DNA from: Lentisphaera araneosa HTCC2155
Lineage (GTDB): Bacteria; Verrucomicrobiota; Lentisphaeria; Lentisphaerales; Lentisphaeraceae
Length of the DNA: 62,179 nt
Assembly (NCBI RefSeq): GCF_000170755.1
Contig: NZ_ABCK01000028.1
Location: 1-62,179 of the forward strand
Reading direction: 5' to 3'
Under the pieces are notes generated by a model. The model searched no databases. It had not been told where the DNA came from and saw only the letters and a list, made by a program, of their open reading frames with translations. This document shows positions 55,723 through 62,179 of this stretch, one piece after another. Each line of letters opens with the position of its first letter. Positions within the stretch are counted from its first letter, which is position 1. The position numbers and the translations under genes were made by a program.

Positions 55723-57726
55723 ATGGATTCAGAGGAAAAATCCTATGTAAAGGTCACATCGGGTCTTAGCAATATGCTCAATGATGATGACTCTGAATTC
55801 GAGTACCCTATAAGCACAGAAATGCAGATGAGGGAGGGACGTTATACTTCTGGCGATGAAATTGGCCGTGGAGGAATGAAAAAAATTCTCTTAAGTGAAG
55901 ACAAATTGACCGCGCGAAAAGTGGCTCAGGCCAAGTTACTGGATTCACAAAACGATCAAAAAACAGAGTCTTTTTTCAGAGAAGCTCGAATTACGGCCCA
56001 GCTCCAGCACCCGAATATTGTTCCCGTCTATGATGCAGGTTACGATCGCGAGGGGCAAGCCTTTTTTACCATGAAGCCGGTTGGTAAGAAAACTTTAAAA
56101 AATTATTTAAAAGAAAATCAACTTCATGATGAATTTTATTATCAGCATAGCTTAGAGCTTTTCTTAAAGGTTTGCCAAGCGATGGCCTATGCCCACTCCA
56201 AGCAGGTTGTGCATTTAGATTTGAAGCCCGAAAATATCTATCTTGGGGAATTTGCCGAAGTTCTAGTCGGTGATTGGGGGCTCGCGCGAGGTGTGAACGA
56301 TGAATGTTTGAGTGAAGAACTTTTGGTCGAAGATATCTATGACGAACATAGTCAGCATGGGATGTTGAAGGGGACTCCAGGTTACATGGCACCTGAACAG
56401 ATTGAAAAGAGTTTAGGAAAAAGAGATGAGTTATGCGATATTTATGCGTTGGGAGCCATTTTATATGAAATGATGTGTGGCAAGCGCGCCAACTCAGCCG
56501 AGGATTGTAAAGATTTATTAAAACAGACTTTAGCAGGGAAACGCAAGCGACCACGCGAGCTTAACCCCAAGCTAGCCAAGAGTTTGGAGTTGGTCATTTT
56601 AAAAGCCTTAGAAAAAGATCGAGACCAACGTTATCAGACGGTGAAAGAACTCATTGAGGATTTACATAAATTCCAAGAGGGCTACATGACTTCGGCAGAA
56701 GATCATAATGCGCTGAAATCTCTTTTCTATTTACTCAAACGCCATAAGCAATTGAGCTTTTTACTCTTTCTATTTTTGATTTCATCCTCAATTTTCAGTT
56801 CTTTCCTTTTCTTTGCCAAACAAAAAGCCGTTGAACTCAGTGAAGTTGCCTTAATTGAAAAAATTCGTGCCGAAGAATTGGGTCAATTAGCGCTAATAGA
56901 GAAAAATCGTGCTGAAGAAGCTTATCAATCTCAGCTTCAAGAACAGGCTGAAAAGGAAGCGATAAGCAAGGCGGCGAGCCCGCGCCTAGTGAACGTGGCG
57001 AGAACTGACTTAGGTCGCTTTGATTATGAATCAGCCCTTGCCAACGCACGCCTAGCCGTTTTGTGGGATCCCGACAATGAAGATGCACAATTTTATCTAG
57101 GGCGAATACTGATGATTACGCAGCGTTTTGATGAAGCGAATCGCTTGTTTCAGGGGATCATGAGCCCCAGCTTTCCAAGGAAAAAAACCGCTGAAGTTTG
57201 TTCAAAGTACGCTCAAATAAAAATTAATGATGATTTATTCTTAAACGTAGCAGAGCTGAAGTCTTTACTCAAGGATACGAGGAGTAGCTTTGTCATCCCT
57301 GTAAAAGCTAATGAAAGCATGAAGTTTTTGATCCATATCGTCAACTACGCCTATACACTGCCAGAGTATTCTCTGGAAGAAAAAATGGAAATTGCGAGTC
57401 TCGCACTACAACTGACGAACCCGGTAAAAGGTGACATGAAGTACTCAACTTTTGAGTCACAAGTTGATATCGATTTATCCAATAATAAGCGCCTTTTTAC
57501 TTTAGATGTTTTAAGAAAGCTGCCGATTAGAAAACTCAATCTCTCTAATAGCTCGATTAAAAATATGGATTCCTTAATGGGATCTTCAGTAAAAGAATTA
57601 GATATCCGTGGAAGCCAGATTTCTGGATATTCTATGCGCTTATTAAATCATTTAGAAAAATTAGTTTTGAATAAAAAACAAAACCCAGGCTTAAACTTGC
57701 GTGGCGTAGAAATTATTCGGAAATAA
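55723..57726 (+). CDS. transmembrane Ser/Thr protein kinase with TPR and leucine-rich-like C-terminus
   Basis: 667 residues. The kinase domain (40-325) has G-loop IGRGGMKK, K71 in VAQAK, E87 in FREARI, catalytic HLDLKPENI (D166, HRD changed to HLD), DWG at 184-186 (DFG changed to DWG) and GTPGYMAPEQ. These changes are usual in PVC-phylum kinases, and the key residues remain. Then come a transmembrane helix (about 347-365), a coiled coil with a repeated ALIEK(I/N)RAEE unit, a TPR-like region and a short leucine-rich-like end (KLNLSNSSIKNMDSLMGSSV). Paired with the sigma gene directly upstream, it should sense an outside signal and regulate it. Confidence 0.93.
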   Translation: MDSEEKSYVKVTSGLSNMLNDDDSEFEYPISTEMQMREGRYTSGDEIGRGGMKKILLSEDKLTARKVAQAKLLDSQNDQKTESFFREARITAQLQHPNIVPVYDAGYDREGQAFFTMKPVGKKTLKNYLKENQLHDEFYYQHSLELFLKVCQAMAYAHSKQVVHLDLKPENIYLGEFAEVLVGDWGLARGVNDECLSEELLVEDIYDEHSQHGMLKGTPGYMAPEQIEKSLGKRDELCDIYALGAILYEMMCGKRANSAEDCKDLLKQTLAGKRKRPRELNPKLAKSLELVILKALEKDRDQRYQTVKELIEDLHKFQEGYMTSAEDHNALKSLFYLLKRHKQLSFLLFLFLISSSIFSSFLFFAKQKAVELSEVALIEKIRAEELGQLALIEKNRAEEAYQSQLQEQAEKEAISKAASPRLVNVARTDLGRFDYESALANARLAVLWDPDNEDAQFYLGRILMITQRFDEANRLFQGIMSPSFPRKKTAEVCSKYAQIKINDDLFLNVAELKSLLKDTRSSFVIPVKANESMKFLIHIVNYAYTLPEYSLEEKMEIASLALQLTNPVKGDMKYSTFESQVDIDLSNNKRLFTLDVLRKLPIRKLNLSNSSIKNMDSLMGSSVKELDIRGSQISGYSMRLLNHLEKLVLNKKQNPGLNLRGVEIIRK

Positions 57727-57792
57727 AGCAAGGGCTCATTGTACGATAAGTGACCTTGGAATAAGTTCAGAAATCAATTAAGTGAGAATTCA

Positions 57793-58431
57793 ATGAAAAT
57801 AGAATTGCGTGATTTAAGTTTTGCTCCCCAAGGCAAAGTGGTTTTCAGTCAATTGAATTATACTTTTACTTCAAACGGGAATTACCTCATTCAGGGATCC
57901 TCAGGTTGTGGGAAATCATCACTTTTAACGTTTATTTCTTCACTGAGGCAGGCAAGTTCCGGGCAGATCATCATTGATGGTCAGGAGCCAGTGAATTTTT
58001 GCGAACATCGCAAAAACTGCCAATGGCTGAGGCAAACACCTTACATTTACGATAAGACTGTACGAGAAAATTTGTCCTTGTCTTTAGCTTATCATCAATT
58101 AGCGATTCCTTCTGATGACGAACTGAAAAAGCATTTGCAATACCTCTTTCCAGAAGGCTTGGATTTAGAAGAGCGAGCGATGGAATTGTCTGGAGGGCAA
58201 AAGCATCGTTTAGCACTCTTGCGGTCCTATTTGTTAAAGCCCAAAGCGCTTTTGTGTGATGAAATTAGTGCGGGTTTAGATGAAAAGAGTCGACAACTCA
58301 GCGAAGACTTTATTTTTAATTATTGTAGCGAGATGACTGTCATCTTCGTGAGTCACATACAAGAAAGTTTTGAGTCGAGAGAAAGTTTTACACGACTTCT
58401 CATGTCTAAAGAAGGCTTTGAGCCACTATGA
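57793..58431 (+). CDS. fetA: ABC exporter ATPase, FetA/YbbL-like
   Basis: 212 residues: Walker A GSSGCGKSS, signature LSGGQKHRLALLRS, Walker B KALLCDEISAGLD and H-loop FVSHIQ. Only a nucleotide-binding domain is present. With the following FetB-type permease (4-nt overlap) it resembles the E. coli FetAB iron exporter that helps under oxidative stress. A perfect TTTTTGCGA/TCGCAAAAA inverted repeat (57996-58016) encodes FCEHRKN in a variable loop after the Q-loop start. Confidence 0.88.
   Translation: MKIELRDLSFAPQGKVVFSQLNYTFTSNGNYLIQGSSGCGKSSLLTFISSLRQASSGQIIIDGQEPVNFCEHRKNCQWLRQTPYIYDKTVRENLSLSLAYHQLAIPSDDELKKHLQYLFPEGLDLEERAMELSGGQKHRLALLRSYLLKPKALLCDEISAGLDEKSRQLSEDFIFNYCSEMTVIFVSHIQESFESRESFTRLLMSKEGFEPL
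57996..58016. repeat. TTTTGCG-type palindrome inside fetA
   Basis: A 9-bp perfect stem, TTTTTGCGA and TCGCAAAAA with loop ACA. It is the best member of the palindrome family in this window. Confidence 0.7.
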
Positions 58432-59210
58432 ATTTATTACTCGCACTTCATATTTCGAATCTGCAGTTGCTGAGTTTTAGCCTATTTGTCTTATTGACGG
58501 CTTTTGTATCCTACCGCTTGAAATTGGGTTTGGAGAAAAGTTTATTAATAGGAAGTCTGCGGACTTATGTACAGCTTTTGGCGATGGGTTTTGCTTTAGT
58601 TTATATCTTTCGCTACCCCAATCCCGTCATTAGTTTAGCCGTTTATATATGGATGATTTTTTGGGCGGCGAGAATCATCTCGAATCGTATCGAAAACCCT
58701 CCCTTTCCTTTATTCAAAATCATATTTGTCACCATGCTAGTTTCCTATTTAGCTTTAAATATCATTTCTCTCGGAGTATTTCTTCGAGCCGATTCATGGT
58801 ACGCACCGGAAATATTTATCACCATCGGGGGCATGATTGTGGGGAACTCAATGAATGCCGTAGCGGTTTCCTTAGATCGTTTCTTTGCTGACCTCAAAAA
58901 TCGTCGTGAAGAACTCGAGCAAAACTTACTCTTTGGCATGAAAATTAAAGACGCGATGAATGACTTAGTGCGCGATGCGATCAAAGCTGGCATGAGTCCA
59001 TCGATCAATAATTTAGCGGGAGTGGGCCTCGTTTTTATTCCTGGGATGATGACGGGACAAATTTTAGGTGGAGAAGACCCTCTTAATGCAGCAAAGTATC
59101 AGATTATGATTATGCTCATCATCTGTGTATCGACAGCTTTGGGCTCCATGTTAGTGGTCAGCCAAGTTGCCAAGAAATGTTTTAATAAACGCGGACAAGT
59201 CAAGTTTTAG
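58428..59210 (+). CDS. fetB: ABC exporter permease, FetB/YbbM-like
   Basis: 260 residues, about seven membrane helices. The segment RTYVQLLAMGFALVYIF, IGGMIVGNSMNAVAVSLDR and GVGLVFIPGMMTGQILGGEDP are conserved FetB features. It forms the membrane part of the metal exporter with the preceding ATPase (4-nt overlap). Length matches E. coli FetB (259). The real substrate may be iron or another metal. Confidence 0.9.
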   Translation: MNLLLALHISNLQLLSFSLFVLLTAFVSYRLKLGLEKSLLIGSLRTYVQLLAMGFALVYIFRYPNPVISLAVYIWMIFWAARIISNRIENPPFPLFKIIFVTMLVSYLALNIISLGVFLRADSWYAPEIFITIGGMIVGNSMNAVAVSLDRFFADLKNRREELEQNLLFGMKIKDAMNDLVRDAIKAGMSPSINNLAGVGLVFIPGMMTGQILGGEDPLNAAKYQIMIMLIICVSTALGSMLVVSQVAKKCFNKRGQVKF

Positions 59211-59324
59211 GCGATTGAGTTCACTTTGAACTTTAAAGCTTTTTATATTAGTTAATCGATAAAATTTTGGAAGTGCTTCTTGTCGAATACCTTATTATTA
59301 GACTATAAAATTATAGGTAATAAG

Positions 59325-59954
59325 ATGAAAAAGAAGAAAATTAGAAAGCTCTATTATAAATTTATCTTGGAGCACCAATGTCCTCCTCCTAAGCTCAAAT
59401 CATTTTTGCGTTTTGCTCATTTAACAAAAGATGAGTTTTATGAAAAGTATAAATCTCTAAGGGACGTGGAATTAGATATTTGGAAACATGGCCTAAATGA
59501 TGTTTTATCGCATTTGGGTGCTTCGCCAGAATTCATGTCTTACAAGCAACGTGATCGTGGCTTAGCTTTTATGTATTCATGGTTTGAATTTATGGATGAA
59601 AACAGTTCATATTTTAAAAACTGTTCTAGTCTAGATTCCAGTGATTTTATGTATGGTTCAAACGATTTCAAAAAGTTACTCAAGTGCTTTATGAATAAAC
59701 TTTTAAAAGAAGGTATGGCCTGTCAAGAATTTAAAGATCGCGGTATGAATAATAAACATATGTGTGATTTTTTTACGGGACTATTTTTCATGAACCTTAA
59801 ACAGTGGGGTAAATGTGATGGTAAAAAGAACCACAAGCAAGAAGAATATATGGATGCTTTAATTGAAAAAAGCATGATCTTTTTCTTTGATACTTTAGCA
59901 CCGAACCTCTTTGATACATTTATTGATTTGATGAAACACAGACGCTCAAAATAG
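59325..59954 (+). CDS. TetR-like protein coupled to AarF
   Basis: 209 residues from ATG 59325. The N-terminal 45 residues (KIRKLYYKFILEHQCPPPKLKSFLRFAHLTKDEFYEKYKS) look like a degenerate TetR helix-turn-helix, and the remainder is all-helical, as in TetR C-terminal ligand domains. As far as I recall similar proteins sit next to AarF kinases in Bacteroidota. It ends in the start codon of the AarF gene (1-nt overlap). Whether it still binds DNA is doubtful; it could be a partner rather than a repressor. Confidence 0.7.
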   Translation: MKKKKIRKLYYKFILEHQCPPPKLKSFLRFAHLTKDEFYEKYKSLRDVELDIWKHGLNDVLSHLGASPEFMSYKQRDRGLAFMYSWFEFMDENSSYFKNCSSLDSSDFMYGSNDFKKLLKCFMNKLLKEGMACQEFKDRGMNNKHMCDFFTGLFFMNLKQWGKCDGKKNHKQEEYMDALIEKSMIFFFDTLAPNLFDTFIDLMKHRRSK

Positions 59955-61273
59955 TGAAGTCCCTAAACTCAATCCCCACGAGCAAAGTTAGCCGTGCAGG
60001 TAAGGTTGCGGTAGCTGGTTTGAAAGTTGGGGGCAATTACCTAAAACATTATGGTAAGAAAGTCACCAATCAAAAAACAAGCCAAGAAGCGCTCGATCAA
60101 GATAATGCGGCAGATGTTTACAATTGCCTGAGTGAGATGAAAGGCAGCGCACTCAAGGTCGCTCAGATGTTGAGTATGGATCGCGGCGCTCTTCCCAAAG
60201 CTTATACGGATCAATTTGCCATGGCGCAGTATCAATCGCCTCCCTTATCAGCGCCCTTAGTAAATAAAATCCTCAAAAGAGAACTGGGTAAAAAGCCAGA
60301 GAAAGTTTTTCAAAACTTCAGTCCCAATGCGGAACGAGCCGCGTCCATCGGCCAAGTACATAAGGCAGTTTACAAGAACCAAGAAGTGGCCATTAAATTA
60401 CAGTATCCAGGTGTAGCGGATAGCATTTCATCCGATTTAAAATTGGTAAAACCTTTCGCCTTAAAACTGCTCAAACTCAAGTCTGCGGAAGTAAAAGTCT
60501 ACTTTAGTGAAATTGAAAAGAAGATGCTTGAGGAAACTCACTATTTACAGGAACTGGAGCAGGGTAGTAGCCTTGCGGAAAAATGTCAACACCTAGATTA
60601 TTTGCGTTTTCCGCAATATTTTCGCGAGTTGAGCTCTGAAAGACTCTTGGTCATGGAATGGTTACATGGCAAGCATGTAGATGAGTTTTTTAACGAGGAA
60701 ATCAGTCAAGAAGATCGCGATGCCATAGGCCAAAAGCTATGGGATTTCTATCATTTTCAGATGCATGAACTGAAGTGGTTACACGCGGACCCACACCCAG
60801 GAAATTTCTTGATTGGAGAAAAGGGCGACTTACGCGTCATTGATTTTGGTTGCATGAAAAAAGTTCCAGAAGATTTCTACACAAATTACTTCCTTGGCGT
60901 TGATCAAGGCTTATTCGACGATGATAAACGCTTCCATCAAAATCTATTGGATTTGGAAATACTACGACCCGATGATAGTCCCAAGGCCGTTAAATTTTTT
61001 ACAAAAAATTTCAAGAAGCTCATGAAACTTGCCATGCGGCCTTTTCATTATACCGAATTCGACTTTGCAGATGATAGTTTTTTCATGGAGCTCTACGAAA
61101 TGGGCGATAGGATTAAGCGTGAGCAAGACAAAGAAGGGCACTCACATAATCGCGGATCGAAACACTTTATTTATACGAATCGTACTTATTATGGGCTCTA
61201 TAATATTTTGTCGTTGCTCAAAGCCAAAGTAAAAATAAACATAATTACCCATAAAGCGGGGCCAAGCACCTAG
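59954..61273 (+). CDS. AarF/UbiB-type atypical kinase
   Basis: 439 residues starting at GTG 59954. ABC1/UbiB features: LKVAQMLSMD (KxGQ motif with Ala instead of Gly), AASIGQVHKAV (nucleotide loop), VAIKLQYPG (Lys), HADPHPGNFL and VIDFGCMKK (metal Asp). The UbiB family assists ubiquinone/menaquinone synthesis or lipid transport as an ATPase. The N-terminal basic segment has no membrane helix, and no C-terminal one is evident. Coupled to the TetR-like gene before it; a hairpin cluster and terminator follow. Confidence 0.88.
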   Translation: MKSLNSIPTSKVSRAGKVAVAGLKVGGNYLKHYGKKVTNQKTSQEALDQDNAADVYNCLSEMKGSALKVAQMLSMDRGALPKAYTDQFAMAQYQSPPLSAPLVNKILKRELGKKPEKVFQNFSPNAERAASIGQVHKAVYKNQEVAIKLQYPGVADSISSDLKLVKPFALKLLKLKSAEVKVYFSEIEKKMLEETHYLQELEQGSSLAEKCQHLDYLRFPQYFRELSSERLLVMEWLHGKHVDEFFNEEISQEDRDAIGQKLWDFYHFQMHELKWLHADPHPGNFLIGEKGDLRVIDFGCMKKVPEDFYTNYFLGVDQGLFDDDKRFHQNLLDLEILRPDDSPKAVKFFTKNFKKLMKLAMRPFHYTEFDFADDSFFMELYEMGDRIKREQDKEGHSHNRGSKHFIYTNRTYYGLYNILSLLKAKVKINIITHKAGPST

Positions 61274-61282
61274 TCGCCTGGT

Positions 61283-61369
61283 CAAGGATTGGCAAATCCT
61301 TGCAGGGAGAGCTCGAGAGGGACAGCGTCCATCTCGTGTGCGAAGCACCATACCCTTTCTTGTGGGTAT
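61283..61369 (+). repeat. cluster of short hairpins including double-hairpin repeat copy E
   Basis: Four hairpins in about 90 nt: CAAGGATT/AATCCTTG (61283-61302), GGAC/GTCC (61320-61330), GTGC/GCAC around GAA (61338-61348) and ATACCC/GGGTAT (61350-61369). The last two repeat the hairpin-CATA-hairpin layout of copies A and B at 5.7-5.9 kb. Confidence 0.55.
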
Positions 61370-61380
61370 TCGTAAAAATA

Positions 61381-61409
61381 AAAGCCATTCACTAAAAGTG
61401 AATGGCTTT
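61381..61409. terminator. bidirectional rho-independent terminator
   Basis: AAAGCCATTCAC and GTGAATGGCTTT form a 12-bp stem with a 5-nt loop between two convergent genes. A-tract before and T-tract after allow it to act on both strands. Confidence 0.85.
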
Positions 61410-61434
61410 GGCAATAATGCTTGATTCTTAAACT

Positions 61435-62179
61435 TTAGAAAATGTAAGTTACCCATGCTTCTAAATAATTGGCATCTTGATTAGTAACTCCGCCACGTTC
61501 TTCAGCTGTGAGGTTAACGAGACGACCACCGATATTAAAGTTTTCAGTAAAGAGGTAACTTCCGCCAAACTGGAATTCCCAAATATTGTGATAAGTGTCG
61601 TTGTCTTCAGGCGTGTAGAGACCAGCCGTCATACCTAGAACCCACTTTTCTTCGTGGTAACCCACACGACCAAAGTAAACATCTGTTCCTTTGGTGCCAT
61701 AGAGTGGGTTATAGTCGATGATCTCGATATCACCTACACCGCCATCATGGTAGAGCACGTTGGTGAAATAACGATATCCCCAAGCAGGGCGATTATTTTT
61801 CGAGTTGTCACCAAATTCGGAGTAACCGACATCAAACTTCCAGCGCTCACGGTGGTAGAAGGGGTTAATACTATAGTTAAAACTTCCTCTACCTTCGTCA
61901 TCTGTCGTTGAATCTTCTAGAGCATCCATGTAGTAGGTAAATACTTTTGTACCATACTCGTAAGTCGCCGTTTTATTAAAGACAATTTGAGTATCTAAAC
62001 CATACCAGCCAACATATTTATCTTGGTAATATGCATAGGGATTCATTTTAACTTTGTCGCAAAGCTGCAAGTTGAGTTCAGCAAAATAAATGACATCGTC
62101 GACGTCATCGTCATAACCCCATTGGTCTGCATCGTCGACTCCCGTATAGTCAACCACATAGTCATTAAAGTAGTATGCC
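61435..62179 (-). CDS. outer-membrane beta-barrel protein, 5' end outside the window
   Basis: At least 248 residues are visible; the frame stays open to the right edge (AYYFNDYVVDYTGVDD...), so the GTG at 62157 is not a true start. Alternating aromatic strands (KMNPYAYYQDKYVGWYGLDTQIVF, PFYHRERWKFDVGYSEFGD, TDVYFGRVGYHEEKWVLGMTAGLY) and the terminal AWVTYIF, ending in Phe as barrels do, indicate an outer-membrane porin-like protein. The family and cargo are unknown. It converges on aarF across a terminator. Confidence 0.75.
   Translation of the reverse strand, partial: AYYFNDYVVDYTGVDDADQWGYDDDVDDVIYFAELNLQLCDKVKMNPYAYYQDKYVGWYGLDTQIVFNKTATYEYGTKVFTYYMDALEDSTTDDEGRGSFNYSINPFYHRERWKFDVGYSEFGDNSKNNRPAWGYRYFTNVLYHDGGVGDIEIIDYNPLYGTKGTDVYFGRVGYHEEKWVLGMTAGLYTPEDNDTYHNIWEFQFGGSYLFTENFNIGGRLVNLTAEERGGVTNQDANYLEAWVTYIF

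Noticed and set aside
62155-62157. GTG as the start of the right-edge barrel protein
   Set aside because: The frame is open to the window edge with barrel-like residues, and there is no signal peptide after the GTG.

Overview
Lentisphaerota chromosome segment, most likely genus Lentisphaera (inference). The clues are secreted formylglycine-type sulfatases, a phylum-typical prepilin-like protein (LIELLVVIAIIGVLAS), ThuA and acetylesterase proteins, a sialate O-acetylesterase, an ECF sigma/Ser-Thr kinase pair, a large cytochrome c/propeller protein and moderate-to-low GC. No rRNA, tRNA, CRISPR array or origin was recognised.

Layout. 1-2.4 kb: a frameshifted outer-membrane protein at the left edge and a FadL-type porin. 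2.4-5.9 kb: a mobile-element nest. A 1,591-bp DDE insertion sequence (IS) sits inside an IS110-family transposase gene, surrounded by short hairpin repeats; the IS110 5' flank is a candidate bridge-RNA locus. 5.9-10 kb: gloA, tgt, bioD, a rhomboid protease and a small membrane protein, tightly packed. 10.1-21.3 kb: two paralogous sulfatases flank a complete seven-gene MoxR/Bat operon; the second sulfatase is cut by a second copy of the same IS, one base different from the first. 21.3-30.2 kb: HPt protein, radC, a PafA-like phosphatase, two small unknowns, gltS and an MscK-type channel. 30.3-32.2 kb: a group II intron. 32.4-37.5 kb: CDF metal exporter, epmA-efp, and a YtrA/YtrB-like regulator-ABC operon with an apparently leaderless, operator-covered promoter. 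37.6-43.7 kb: secreted hydrolase, cytochrome/propeller protein, methyltransferase, endonuclease/phosphatase-fold protein. 43.8-45.7 kb: rpoN and a TrmH-type methyltransferase. 45.8-53.2 kb: ThuA proteins (one frameshifted in a G run), two esterases, a PhoD-like phosphatase, MltF and a pseudopilin-like protein. 53.3-62.2 kb: sialate O-acetylesterase, ECF sigma plus kinase, a FetAB-like ABC exporter, a TetR-like/AarF pair and a partial outer-membrane protein running off the right edge.

The secreted sulfatases, esterases, ThuA proteins, phosphatases and sialate esterase fit a marine polysaccharide/organic-ester degrader. Beyond genes, three repeat signals deserve attention. First, a palindrome with arms close to TTTTGCG / CGCAAAA recurs, mostly inside unrelated coding sequences. 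Second, a double-hairpin intergenic repeat shows compensatory stem changes. Third, the IS carries an inverted repeat placed to hide its own ribosome-binding site on read-through transcripts. No single multi-gene system stands out as clearly undescribed; the repeat families and the IS110 region are the best leads.
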